A stretch of DNA of 64,000 bases, from NCBI GenBank assembly GCA_001051155.2, contig JYIP02000002.1:565583-629582 (forward strand). The letters are read 5' to 3'. This stretch comes from Chrysoporthe austroafricana. Taxonomy: Eukaryota; Ascomycota; Sordariomycetes; Diaporthales; Cryphonectriaceae. The first letter of the stretch is position 1; every line of letters starts with the position of its first letter. A program made the translations under genes and the position numbers. Under the pieces are notes generated by a model. It saw only the letters and a program-made list of their open reading frames with translations, was not told where the DNA came from and ran no database searches. Below are positions 45,404 to 56,354 of this stretch, piece after piece.

Positions 45404-46268
45404 AGATTAAAAGTAACCTTACGCCAAGAGGCCACCTTGACTGGTATAAGTATATACCACAATGCTTGTCTCCGAAGAAATATCCAATCTACTGGTTACT
45501 AGATAATTAGGTTGCGGGAGCGTTCTCTGACGAATAATTGAACCCCCCTCCTCTTTTTTTTTTTTGTATTCTTCAGTAGATACTATTTTGCAATGCTTGT
45601 AGTATAGCTTCAGAAAGATATCCAATACGGAAATGAAAAGGCCCGTTATCTAACTATTGCTGTCGTGCGTTGAGGCGAAGCTGTGTCCAAAAACAAAGCC
45701 CAAATACAACTATTGATGCGACTTGTCCAGTAAGACTGGAATGATCCAAAGCAGCTGTAGTCCTTACATGTTGAATGTATGTCCGAATACCAGCCCAAGA
45801 ACGGAAAAAAAATCCTGCGTCCGCCGCTACATTTCCTCGTCTGAGTCAAAACGAACTCGTCAGATACAACGCGGTTCGTATTTTGCTCCTCCTCCTCCTC
45901 CTCCTCCACCACCACCACCACCATCATCGGCCTTTCTAGCTCCCCGCATCCAACATCCTGGCCGTAGAAGGGCAACAACTTCTAGCATCCCGCCGCATGG
46001 GTTTCGGAAGATATCATGCCAACATTCAAGACGCCTTCTCAAATATCCATAACGTAGTCTTGACAGCTCTATGCTACTGCTTGTTCTGAGGGTCAATCGT
46101 AAAGATAATTTTCTGCACCAGATCCATTTCCACGCCACAGACTTTCGACTAAAAACACCATCGTTTAACTACAACCGCCTTCCTCCGTATACGGGAGCGC
46201 CATACCGACGTAAAAGGCCGGTTTATCGATATTATTATCTTTATAGCTTTCGGATAAGGGAAGTTATG
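45404..46268. other. Intergenic region with simple repeats
   Basis: No gene is supported. It contains a T run near 45555, a CTC/CAC triplet array at 45885 and, toward 46268, AT-rich sequence continuous with the following phosphatase gene. A minus-strand frame at 45860-46138 ending in poly-Gly is produced by the triplet repeat. Confidence 0.4.
45885..45927. repeat. CTC then CAC trinucleotide repeat
   Basis: About seven copies of CTC followed by about six of CAC/CAT. On either strand it would encode homopolymeric runs, but no gene is supported across it. Confidence 0.9.
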
Positions 46269-47226
46269 TTAATATAATAGCTTAACTTTAACTTGGAATC
46301 GGCCGAGTAATACGAAACTCGCATACCTTAGAACCGCAATCCCTCCTGGAGCCAGAATCATCTGGAGGGGGAAGTCAACCGCGAAGCCGAGCCATCGCTT
46401 TACGAAGCAGCGGAGGATAAGGCCGTGTGCTACCTACCGATTCTCTTGACTTAGCCATGTAAAGATAAAGAAGAAAAAAAAATAAAAGGAAGGACGAAGA
46501 GAGGATAGTAAGGATTACGAAAGGGGAAAAGAGAAGGAAGAGAAAACGTACAAGAAGCACATCGGCGGGCTTCTCCCCTTTCATGTAAGGCCTCTGGATC
46601 TCACGAATCTGCGAAATAAGCCTATCTAGCCTTTCGGTAACTTGCTTCATAGATCTTAAAGCAAACAATAATAAGAATATTAGCAATGGCCCATTGGTAA
46701 TAAGCAGTCTAGAGAATACAGGGTAAGTAAAATACGACTTACTCTCCACCTTCACACCCATCCCTCCAAATATCCCACTCTCTCTCCGTATCCAGCCCCC
46801 TCTCCTTCCTTAAGCGTCTAATCTCTTCGGTCTTAAGCCCTTCATAATCACCATAATCCCACTCCGTAATATCGTCGGTAAAGGTAACATTCTGCCTTTC
46901 AACGGCGCCGGAGAGGAGCAGCTCAAAGGTCTTCGTAGCCCTTTTCCTCGGGCTAACAAAGGCGTGTCCGAGGCGGAATGGGTCGATGAGTTTGCCAGGG
47001 CCTATAAGAGTTGCCGCCGTCGAAGAGACCTGTGCGGCGCCCATCGGTGTAAGATCGATCTCTGTCATGCCCGTGTAGCGGCCTGACTTGGCCCATAGCG
47101 TTTCTCCTGTAAAGACACCGGTTACAATGGTTCGCTTCTCTTTATTCCATTAGGAGTTAAACAGATGTATAATTTACCATGGCGCGCAAGGAATACACGG
47201 GGCGTTAAGGCGTCTTGGTCGGACAT
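46269..47226 (-). CDS. Histidine phosphatase (phosphoglycerate mutase-like), divergent C-terminus
   Basis: Histidine-phosphatase superfamily, close to fungal sedoheptulose-bisphosphatase-like (Shb17) proteins. Exons 47226-47178, 47106-46743, 46654-46552 and 46433-46269; 226 residues. Splicing of intron 1 restores the catalytic motif VFLARHGETLWAKSGRYTGMTEIDLT. Later elements are FVSPRKRATKTFELLL, EWDYGDYEGLKTEEI, then GESMKQVTERLDRLISQIRE and VLLVAHGLILRCFVKRW, which holds the second catalytic histidine. Then comes LILAPGGIAVL-like sequence (QMILAPGGIAVL). The usual ending (a SYEHH...EPA...LGGGF pattern) is replaced by RYASFVLLGRF and a short tail. Either the last exon is mis-modelled in this AT-rich stretch or the gene has decayed at its end. 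Introns 2 and 3 are unusually AT/purine-rich. Confidence 0.72.
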
Positions 47227-48531
47227 GGTGCTTGGTGGTGTAAGTGGGACGTGGGAGAGACTCTGCTCAATTCCGTAAACTGCCCCGCCACCCCGCCCGA
47301 GAAGTGGTAGAATTGAGGTTAGCGTGTACTGCCACGCCATGCTGCTTCAGACGGACGGACCTATATACTCTAGCCGAGATCAAATACGACTTTATATGCG
47401 CAGACCTCACCGCTGCCTACCTGATGCCTCGTGCCATCGTGATGTGATGCCGCCGCTGATGCTTCAGTCCTGTGCAGGACAGTAAAAAGGCCCCGTCCAG
47501 GTGATGACGATAAACTCACCCGTCGAGGCCAGCAGCCACGCCCACGTCAGCGTGGCGACGCCACCATGGAAGAGGACGAGCAGATCGTCGGGAACCTCAA
47601 GCTCAGCGCAGATACCATGCCGCTGGTAGACTAGATTGATGGAATTATAGAAACACTCAGAGACATGTCCCATGTCGTGGGTGTCCAAGACGCGCTGGAC
47701 TAATCAAGGTATCATGCCGCGGCCTGTCGTAGGCGATGGTACAGCCGGCCCTAGGACGTTAGTATCTTCAACAATGCAACATGTGGGCCATAAATTTGAC
47801 GCCAATCCTCCCTCTCGATGTCAGGATCTGCTAAACCAAAGACAAACCAGAAGTCGAGCAATCTACGTAGGCTGGAGAAAGGCGGTACCTCCTCCCCAGT
47901 TCACACTACCTATGTGCACAATAATCCCACGCCCTCCGGTGTAATTACTTCAAGGGTCGCGTTAGAATAGCTTCGAATCTGTCCTCCGCTATAATAGCAT
48001 GCACACTAGTGGGCCAGAGCGCTGAGTAGTCAAGTCTCGGGACTATCACTGGTCCGTGTTGCGTAGCTGTCTTGGTTGTGTGGGAGTTGAAGGTAATATA
48101 GTCCACATCTATGGCTTCTTCATCGTCTGACAATACTCGCTCGCAGACAACATTTGCAACCAGACATAAAGCTAGCAGCATGATGAGCTCCTGAGTGGTC
48201 AAGCGAGGGTGAGAGGAAGGGAAGGGCTGACCACAGACAACGGCACTAGATTGGGTTCCTGAAAACCTTGGCATTAGCAGCAGACACAGGCTCTCGCACT
48301 TAATGCTTCCACTGCTGAGGTCGCGAGAGCATTCTTCAAAATGTCTGTATTGGCTCGGGTTCAAAGACCTTGAAGTTCACAATCTATTAAGACCCGGCAT
48401 GGGATATTACGCCAGGCCTCGACGATGATAGTCAGGCTATGTTGAGCCCGTGCCCCCTTCGTATATAGTAAGAAAGGACAACACAAGAATTGTTATACGC
48501 CCAAGCATTCTACCGTCGATACCTGTGTCTC
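47227..48531. other. Intergenic region, 1.3 kb
   Basis: Apart from the frame at 47945 listed separately, no gene is supported. A 74-codon minus-strand frame at 47464-47688 (DDLLVLFHGGVATLTW segment) is weakly protein-like. The first 120 bases are the likely promoter of the histidine phosphatase. Confidence 0.35.
47945..48364 (-). CDS. Unrecognised open frame, possibly two exons
   Basis: A 139-codon frame whose C-terminal half (ELIMLLALCLVANVVCERVL, then an acidic DDEEAIDVDYITF and VIVPRLDYSALWPTSVHAIIAEDRFEAIL) looks like real protein. An in-frame 63-base stretch with a GTTTTC start and CACTCAG end, just before ELIML, may be an intron. Same strand as the Kelch gene upstream. No family recognised. 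Confidence 0.3.
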   Translation of the reverse strand: MNPSQYRHFEECSRDLSSGSIKCESLCLLLMPRFSGTQSSAVVCGQPFPSSHPRLTTQELIMLLALCLVANVVCERVLSDDEEAIDVDYITFNSHTTKTATQHGPVIVPRLDYSALWPTSVHAIIAEDRFEAILTRPLK

Positions 48532-51455
48532 TCAGTTGCCTCCGCCCAAGTCCTCCTGGCTCTCCCGGAACGCACTCCTCCTCCCACTCCCGATTGGAGG
48601 CGCCTCGCCTCTTGCCACCATGGGGCTGATACCCGCAGCAAGATAGTCCTCTCCCTCGACAGTGCTCCCCGTCGGCGGCGACACAACAGTCGGCGGCCTA
48701 CCATCATGAGGGACGGTCGCATTGGCAGCAGCCACAGCGCCCTCCTCCAGTATCGGCGGACTGCCGACACGGCCGCCGATCGTTTGCGATTGAGGCGGCA
48801 CGCCGGTGATGGTCGCGTCCATGGTACTCACGGTGGCGGGGTCCGATAGGTTGCGCAGATGAGCGCGCTCTCGCTCGCTAAAGACGGAGACGCCCGAGCT
48901 GCCTCGTACCCCATGCGTGTCCTGCGCCGCAGCCGGTGTTGAGGAGCGCCCACCTACGTGCTCGCTCGACGCGGGCAGTTCTGGGAGGGTCTTGTTGTTG
49001 TCGTACTCTGCTGATAGAGATTTGGGAAGGACTGCCGATTCTGGGAGGACTGGGCTGCGCTTTGTTTGTGCTGGTGCTGGTTGCGCGCCCGCGACTGAGG
49101 AGGTAGCGTGGGAGGTGGATGAGGGAGGCGCGGGCGGAGACGCAGTGTTTCGCTGGAAAGAGGTGCTGCTCACGATGCTGCCTTGGTCGGTATTTTGAAT
49201 AGAGCTGTTGTAGGCGGAGGAGCGCGCGCCCTGTGAGGGATTGGCGCCACTCAAGTGCCGCTCGCCGTTGGCGGACGCGGGGGTGTCAGAGAGCTCTGCT
49301 ACAGGAGGGTCCGCTGTGAGGTATTGTCAGCAACGACAAGTGGCATTTGACGAGGTTAGAGTCGTGAGGACTTGCCTGGTAGTTCAACGAACCCATCCCC
49401 GCTCATCTCTACGGCGTTGGGATGGAATTGTGAAGTTTGCTGCATAGGCTGCTGATGATCATGATATGGTTGCATGAGCGGGTACTGGTTATTTTGGTTA
49501 AATCTGAGCCCATCTGGAGTCGGGCTCGAGTGCGCAAGCTCATCGCTGGTCGTGACAGTTTCTGCCTTTCCCTCCACTAGCCTTTGCCCGTTGATCCAGG
49601 ACATGATGGTCTTCCGATTGTCGTCCGTTGGAGCCAGGCTCACGCCGCCGTTCTTTTTCATCAGCTTCCGGCGCCTCCAGACGATGATACCCACAGCGAG
49701 GGACGAGACGAAGATGAGACCTAATAGGACGCCAAGCAGTGGTGCAAGGAACTTTGGCACACCGCTGCCACTCTTACTCTTTGACGTGTAAGTGGGATTG
49801 GTCACCGAAGACGTGCTCGCCACGGGGTATGGGTAATAAGTCGTGATTTTCGAAGTAGCGTACGCGGTCTGGAAGACTTCACCCAGCCCCGAGGTATCCC
49901 AGCTCTTGGGAGCAGTGGACGTAGCGCCGCCGGACCCGTCACCTCCAATCGCTTCATAGATCACGCTTGGGACAGCATAGTTTGACCAGACCCTCGGGTC
50001 GTACCGGTCGAGCCACTCCGCAGAGCTCACGTTGAAAATCTGGATGATGTCAGGGACGCAGTCGTAGATGTAGCCCGACTGCGCCGGTTGCCCGCCGATG
50101 ACCATCATCTGGTCCGGATAGGGCATGACACATTTATGTCCTGCACGTGCGTATCCGGTTCGGTTCGCACTGGCCTGCTTCCACGTGAAACTGGGTAGGG
50201 ACAAGATCCAGACCGCGTCGTTCCAGTAAGAATCGTCCGTAGCGTGAAGGCCATCATATCCGCCGTACCAGTAGATGTTGAAGCTTGAGTAGTCTTCGGC
50301 TGGCTGCATGACAGCACACCCTTGCGTGAGAGCCCCCGGGCCGCCAGTGGCGGTCTGCGTGTACCAAGTTTCATTGGCGATATCGTAGATATTGATGTTC
50401 GTCATGAAGGCTGGGCTTTGGTCCTCCTATGCATGAAGTCAATATTGAGCTGCTGTGGAGCTGTGCGGATGGACTTCACATACGCTTGCAGTCATGTTGT
50501 CGGAGACGTGGTCAGCCGTGACAAATTCAGGGTACACCACACCTCCCAGAGCGACAAGAATGCCCTGTTTGCCGACGGGCACCCAGACCAGCTCCGGGTT
50601 GGCACGTCCCGGTATATCACTTGGCAGAGTGACATTGGTCCATTTCTCCTGACCTTGCGTCGCCATATTGAGCGTGATGAGCGTGTCGGACGTCTCGTTT
50701 GCGGTGGCGGATTCGTCTCCTGATGGATAGAAAATGTCGTCCCAGGTGGGGCCGTGAAGCCCAGAGAAGTAGAAGGCAAGATTCTCCGAGGGCACGTTGG
50801 CCGCACCTCCGTAGGCAATATACCGCGTGATGTTTCCAGTCAGGTCAAAGTTGACCCACGAGGGCGAGAAAGCGCTCTGGTCGATTCCGTAGGCGTACTG
50901 CTGCCACTCTAGAATCTGATTGCTGGCTGGCGGGGCGGAAAAGTTCGTTTCTGTCAACAACCCGCCGAAGAGGAAGTATTCGTCATTATTGGCAAGCATC
51001 GCTCCATCATAATAGAGAGGTGCCGCTGACCCCTTGACTAGTTCGGTGAAGAGAGCGCTGATATTCTGTGATATGTCGAATGGCGTGCTGAAGTTGAGCA
51101 TGTACGAGATTCCGGGGTAGTTATCTGCTTGAACTATCAGGGGATCCTTCCGAACGGCAGAGATATACCATGAACGTACGGTCTTGAATTGCGGAGCCAT
51201 ACGATCCATCAGCCAAACCGGGCCTCCAGTAAATGTAGCCGCCGTCCATGTACAATGTGTCTCTTATAACGGCCGCTGCATCCTGTCAGTCCATGAAGCC
51301 AGCTTCGTAAGGGAGACCAACTTGCCTCGCAATCCTTGCCATGTACACATTGTCGTATTGACCTCGTTGTCCTCCCATCCCTGCAGCTGTGCCGCCACAA
51401 TGGGCGCGAAACCCGCGGCAACGAGCAGCGAAAGTATCTTGGAGGCAAACATCAT
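48532..51455 (-). CDS. Kelch-repeat single-pass cell-surface protein
   Basis: Predicted extracellular Kelch beta-propeller anchored by one membrane helix. Exons 51455-51326, 51275-51180, 51133-50484, 50426-49376 and 49313-48532; 902 residues. A signal peptide (MMFASKILSLLVAAGFAPIVAA) precedes CTWQGLRAAVIRDTLYMDGGYIYW, the first Kelch-like blade. Further blades include FSTPFDISQN, EYFLFGGLL, ITRYIAYGGA, QGILVALGGVVYPE, YWYGGYDGLHATDDSYWNDAVWIL and MMVIGGQPA. A helix (LAPLLGVLLGLIFVSSLAVGIIVW) with RRRKLMKK stop-transfer follows, then a long Ser/Pro-rich cytosolic tail. Many sequons lie in the propeller. Introns 1 and 4 use GC donors in perfect GCAAGT context; reading through either one closes the frame or breaks the family match. 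Such proteins are usually annotated as cell-wall or polarity Kelch proteins; the role here is inferred. Confidence 0.85.
49314..49375 (-). other. GC-AG intron 4 of the Kelch gene
   Basis: 62-nt intron with donor CCAG/GCAAGT, branch-like CTAAC and CTGAC, and acceptor CTCACAG. Without splicing, the frame stops six codons into the intron; with splicing, it continues for 260 codons to the C-terminus. Confidence 0.8.
51276..51325 (-). other. GC-AG intron 1 of the Kelch gene
   Basis: 50-nt intron with donor CGAG/GCAAGT and acceptor GATGCAG, with a CTGAC branch-like site 10 nt before the end. Its removal joins CTWQGLR to AAVIRDTLYMDGG. A GT donor (GTCTCC) nearby would give an intron under 40 nt, which is unlikely. 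Confidence 0.7.
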
Positions 51456-52411
51456 GAAATCGGCTACCAGGCGTCAAATACACTTCCCAGGAGACAGACA
51501 CAAATAGATAAGCAGCTATGAGAGGAGACCGTTGCGACGCATTGTGCGATCAAGGGTGCTGTGCTATCAAAATCACAGGTCAGCCTTGCGACTGGCACAG
51601 GAAACAAGATAAGCGCAATGTCGCGCGGTCCCCGGACGGAGTTCTCGTCTCGACGATGGGCTCCGCCGCGACAGAAATATGCGCCGTAGGGATGTCAGGT
51701 CAGACTCGGGAAGGGACACATCCCAGGAGAAGGGTCGAGAGGAATGCTGAGCGCATCGAGGTCTGGAAGATCCAAAATCAGAAGTAGGAGGACGTACGAG
51801 AGCCGGGCTTACTGCGTATAGCCCCAAAGCACATGCACAAGGAGGGGCGGAACCCCAAGTAGCAGGAGTAAGTGCCCCAGCCCTACGATCTCGGGTAGCC
51901 CGCACTCAGGCTGTGGCCAGCGACTGCAGCGACTGCAAGACGGGCCGCCTTTAGAGGAGCTGAAAGGTGATATAAACGGACAGATCGGATCGGTAGACAA
52001 CCAAAAGTTGAAAGCGACCCTATGCAGCCCTAAAAGACCTCTCGCAGGGCCGAGAAGAGTTGCCGCTAGTGCCGGAGCAGATCAGTGCTCGATATCAGGA
52101 CAAGATAATCAATAGTGTTAGGTCCTGAAAGGTCCAGCACGGGCTCTCCCACGAGGCGGTCGGTGTATACACAAATCACCATTCCGAGCCTGCGAGTTGG
52201 ATGGTACTTCGAATCCAGCGGGTGCGAATCCTCACAACGGGTGGCGAAATAAGATCTGGTGGCTACTAAGACTTTTGTGTCTTGCATGGAGGTATGGAGG
52301 TTGTCTCCATCTGACCCAATTGGGAGCGTCGACCATCGGCTGTGCGTTCCGCAAGTCCCACACGAGAGTTGAGGTTGCATGCTCTCTGTGGATGGGCGAA
52401 CCACTCTGTGG

Positions 52412-52813
52412 TTAGCGGTGCTGCGGTACAGGGGTCGGAGCCACAACACCAACCCACGGATCGCTCACGTTGGACGAAGACTTTTTGCGGCTGAAGTCAG
52501 TCTTCCATTTCTTCCAAGGATTTGCACCCTTGGCCGCCTCTAGGTTGAAGGGGCCGGAAGCATGATCTGGCACGCTGGCACCTGGGATCTCCCTTCTGGA
52601 GACAGCGCCCGTCGAAGTTGAGAACTGTGGTATTTCTGGCAAGACGAACGTTGATCTGCCGCACGCCGGGTCGAGCGATGTTTCTGCCTGAGCGGGACGC
52701 GTGCTTACGCAGTAATCGAGCACGAGTGCGCATGCAGGCAGTCTGGCCGCATACCGCGGGACTGCCGGTCTGTCACTTTCGTTCAGATACTGCAAGGCGT
52801 TGTGATGTCTCAA
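52412..52813 (-). CDS. Unrecognised open frame, C-terminal part protein-like
   Basis: 133 codons. The last 90 residues (for example FVLPEIPQFSTSTGAV, DHASGPFNLEAAKGANPWKKWKTDFSRKKSSSN) look like a disordered eukaryotic C-terminus, with a basic patch then a Pro/Val tail ending PVPQHR. The first 40 residues are less convincing and may be intron. No family recognised. Confidence 0.3.
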   Translation of the reverse strand: MRHHNALQYLNESDRPAVPRYAARLPACALVLDYCVSTRPAQAETSLDPACGRSTFVLPEIPQFSTSTGAVSRREIPGASVPDHASGPFNLEAAKGANPWKKWKTDFSRKKSSSNVSDPWVGVVAPTPVPQHR

Positions 52814-53571
52814 GCACCCTACCTACAGAGGTGCGCAACGTATCAGCTCCAGTTCTCTCTCGTATTCAAATCTGTGCAAGATCCACGTTGTTGTTCGGCG
52901 ACGTCGGGGCCAGACCGCTGCCCAACCACCGGGGCAGATTGTCTCCCCTGCACCAAGGCGAAGGCGCTGTGGGAGACACAGCACAAAGGCGGCCAGACTT
53001 CTAGCAGCAACGGGCCGTCAGCAGGCCGACGTCGGTCTGTCACCGGAGGTCCGAGGCTCACGGGAGTCTCTAGCTCTGCAGAGGCAAACCAGCCGGGCCG
53101 GGAACGAAAGCGCGCGCGCTGCTCGGCCGAGGTGGTGCCATGTTATTAACACAGAGGGGCAGGAGACAAGAGAGATAGAGGCGTGTCCATTGTTGGGACT
53201 GATCGGCGTGTGTGAGGGTCACCTCAGCCCATCTGCTCACCTGCCTTGCAGGGCTAGTTTGGGTGAGCAGGACCGCACGTGAACAGGATCCTTCGCGGCT
53301 GGTAAAAAAGTACCTTTGCAAGCTACCTTGTCCATACCCAGTGGTGCCCACCCGGAAGGCGGAGACTCCAGAAGGATGACTTTGACTTTTTTCAGCCGCA
53401 AAAGTGGATTCTGAGCCCTCACCTTGGATCGCGAACCTTACGAAAGAGGCAGCAGCAGCAGCAGCGACACCGCTCTCCTAGACACCGGGAGAACCGCCGG
53501 ACGGTGTTATGTAGTCCTGACGATGGCCGGCCGGGAGGGCTCGGGCCCTCGACTGGGGAGGCGCAACTCGG

Positions 53572-53988
53572 CTACGAGAAGACTGTCGATCGCGACGCGC
53601 TCTGTCCATTTCTGGATGTCGTCAACTCATGGTGAGTCAGATCTCCGCCTTGATGACAAGTGAGGTGAAGTGAACGAAGCAAAAGTGGCGTGAGCCAGCG
53701 GTGAGTGGTTGCAATGCTGACGAGAACGGGGGACGGGCGAGGTTGGTTGGATTGCTCCAGCAAGCCTGTAGGGCACCGTTGTACTGCAGCAATCCACCTG
53801 GCAAGGGCTACCCCGCCCAGGCCCACTAGAAGGGCAAGTGGCGCCGGGATCTGGGATCCAGGGTCCAATAATCGATAGGCCAGAGCGGGGAGGACCGTTC
53901 GGGCGGGTCCAAATGCCCCGTTCTCAACCACACCTGCTCCACCTAACAGGGTCTGGCCTACCACAGCACACATCGTACCCAGCGCCAC
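53572..53988 (-). CDS. Unrecognised hydrophobic open frame
   Basis: 138 codons with an Ala/Leu/Gly-rich membrane-like segment (IPAPLALLVGLGGVALARWIAAVQ) and an upstream GAFGPARTVLPALAYRLLD stretch. Could be an exon of a membrane protein or a decayed gene. The opposite strand shows only Pro-rich shadow frames. No family recognised. Confidence 0.25.
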   Translation of the reverse strand: MALGTMCAVVGQTLLGGAGVVENGAFGPARTVLPALAYRLLDPGSQIPAPLALLVGLGGVALARWIAAVQRCPTGLLEQSNQPRPSPVLVSIATTHRWLTPLLLRSLHLTCHQGGDLTHHELTTSRNGQSASRSTVFS

Positions 53989-54192
53989 TGCCTAGTATGG
54001 CACTACCCCTCCTGCCCTTCCCACGCAGCCCTCCAAATACGGCAGCCCTCTGCCCGCTCGCGCACCGCTCGTCCCTCGAATGGCCAGCCCAGCTCTGGCC
54101 CTGAGGGTCCTCCCCCGTGCTGTGGGCTTCCTCCTGTGGAGAGCAGCGGGCGGCGATCCATCGTGCTGGGAAGCGAGGCCCTCAACATCCTG

Positions 54193-54740
54193 TTAGGCCT
54201 CTTCAGGCCCCTCTAGCTCGCAGACTCCTGCAGCCCGACCCTCTTCCCGACACCGGTGAGAAACAGCATCTCTGCCTTCCTGTGTGAAAGGGCTCAAGGT
54301 TGCCGGCTCAGGTAGGTCTCGGGACGACTGCGGTTCTGTATGCATGCCATCTATTCGTGATGGCATCTTCCGAGGGTCTGACAACGCAGGTGGCGTAATA
54401 AGGCAGCGAATAACACATGGCGACACCGGGTCGGCACCCCGGGTGCATACCATAGCACAGAGAAGGTATCCTTGCCTGCAGATCACTGGAGATAAAGTAA
54501 GCACTAGGATAAGACTATTGTCGCCCAGATGGCCTGCCATACTACCTTGTCGTATCGACGCAACACCTGCTCAGCACAGTACAGACCTGCTCCGCGGTAC
54601 CACGTGTCTCGGGCCTCATAGGTCCGATCCATATGGGCAAAAATCATCTGGACCAGATCGTGTGCAGCAATACGACAGAGCATCACAGTCCCATCGTCCT
54701 GGGCTGACAGACTGTGCTGTGTGATGGCCTCAGCACACAC
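54193..54740 (-). pseudogene. Possible remnant of a multi-exon gene
   Basis: The segment CRIAAHDLVQMIFAHMDRTYEARDTWYRGAGLYCAEQVLRRYDKVVWQAIW (54690-54520), spread over amphipathic helices, is convincingly protein-like. A TGG CAG GCC ATC TGG end runs into a second open frame that reaches a TAG at 54193 (ending CELEGPEEA). The two frames overlap rather than join cleanly. It could be an intron-containing gene whose upstream exons lie at 54800-56020, or a remnant. Confidence 0.3.
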
Positions 54741-56354
54741 TGCGCGGCCCGGCGTTGCGTTGTCGGTCGTTGGTTGTGCCGCAGCGGGTGGATCATGGCC
54801 AGCTCACTCCAGTTCAGGCCCGGGACCAACGGACCAGCGGCGAGGCCGCCAGAGCCTGGCCGGAGGAAGAGCTGATGCTAGGCATCCGGGAGAGGCAGGA
54901 TGACGACCTCGCCAATCAAGAATCTCGCGAGGTCCGGGTCGAGCAAGGCGTTTCCGTCCGCACGTAGGGCTCACAGGCATAACAGGCACGTCGCCTGGTA
55001 CGGATTACTTACTCCGCTATAGCTAGTACTGGGTACCTACAGCACACCGTTGCGTACTACTGGGCTCCTGGGTATGGTACCTGACTGGGGAGGACCGGGA
55101 TGCCTGGTCGTGCACCCCGGCAGCCCTACCCTGTAGGCAGGGGTAGCTCTCTGTCCCCTCCTCGCTACTGGCGGACTCCATCTCGACGGCCTCACTGCAA
55201 CCTCTCGGGATGAACGCCGGTGGCACGAAGCTCTGTCTGCCCTCCTACCTCGACATCGTGAGCAGGTGGTAGCATCAATTGCACGCGTCCGGCAGCGATG
55301 TCACTCTGAGGCCGAGGTACTTCCCATCGCGATCCCTCGCCCGCAACCGAGGGGATAGTATGTTCGCGGCTGGTGTGCCCTTCTGCCGTCGTAATCGCGC
55401 TGGCCGGTGAGGTCAGAGGGGTTATTCAGGATGGCCATGGCTTTCTCGGACCAAGCCAGCAGCCCACCGATGTCCCCGGTCTCGGGCAAGGCTCCAAGCA
55501 GAGGCATGGGCCGGCCGCGGACTCAGCCCGTGTCGGGGGCTGGTACCGTCTGGAAGAGCACCCGTCAGCATTTTGTACACCATGACTACGAGGTACTATG
55601 GATGCTACCTTTGGAAGTCTGGGCCTCCGCTTCGCTGTCCATCCTGCATGGCCCTGGTGATCGTATCCACCTGCAGCTCTTTCCACCCGCACCTCTGTCC
55701 TGACATGCACCAGCCTGCAGGGCCGAGATGCCATGTACGGTAGGCCCGGCAGGTATGTGCTGCCCCAGATCCCGATGCTCGTGGGACTGCTTCTCCCCCC
55801 CCCCCCGGATCTAGTTGAGCATTCTTGCCACTTATGTGAGTCGGAGTGTGTGCTGAGTGTAAAAGGCCCGTCTCAGGGCTCGTTGCGCCGTCCACGACCG
55901 CGTCGTTCAAGCTATCCCGCCGCCGTTGAAGAGAGCGCAAGGCCCACCCCGCTCGAGGCGCTGGCAAGAGATCTGTGGCTCCACCTGATCTCCCAGCCGG
56001 TTCTCCATCAGAGGTTTCCATGCTGTGCTAAGGTCATCTTAATCTCCGCCTGGCAACGGTCTTGGGTACCTTTGTAATTGGCCCATTTTCGACTTGGGTA
56101 GCTGAGAGGTGTGAGTGTCCGGCTCAGCCTCTCGTCCCTCGAGCCACCCCGGCCAGCCCGCATAAGATCCGCAGGTACCTTGACCCCTCCCCGGGTGACC
56201 GACCACTCGCTCATAACATTGACCACAGCTCGCTGACCTTGACAGGAGAATCACTTCTTCTGTCTCATCCCTCGTTTGGTGGCGGTCTGCTGGACACTCG
56301 TTTCTGCTCAGTTCGGAGAGACTCAGCAGCTGCAAGGCCCAAAGGATCTGAAAG

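Larger units (their letters stand above)
51456..56354. other. Gene-poor 4.9 kb region between the Kelch and mucin genes
   Basis: No complete gene is supported. Three minus-strand stretches have protein-like composition and are listed separately (52412, 53572, 54193). Additional short minus-strand pieces between 55300 and 56020 (for example GALPETGDIGGLLAWSEKAMAILN near 55490) may belong to the same decayed or multi-exon gene as the 54193 piece. The last 150 bases are the likely promoter of the mucin gene. Confidence 0.35.

Noticed and set aside
45860..46138. Poly-Gly minus-strand frame
   Set aside because: Generated by the CTC/CAC triplet repeat; a possible extra phosphatase exon here could not be joined in frame.
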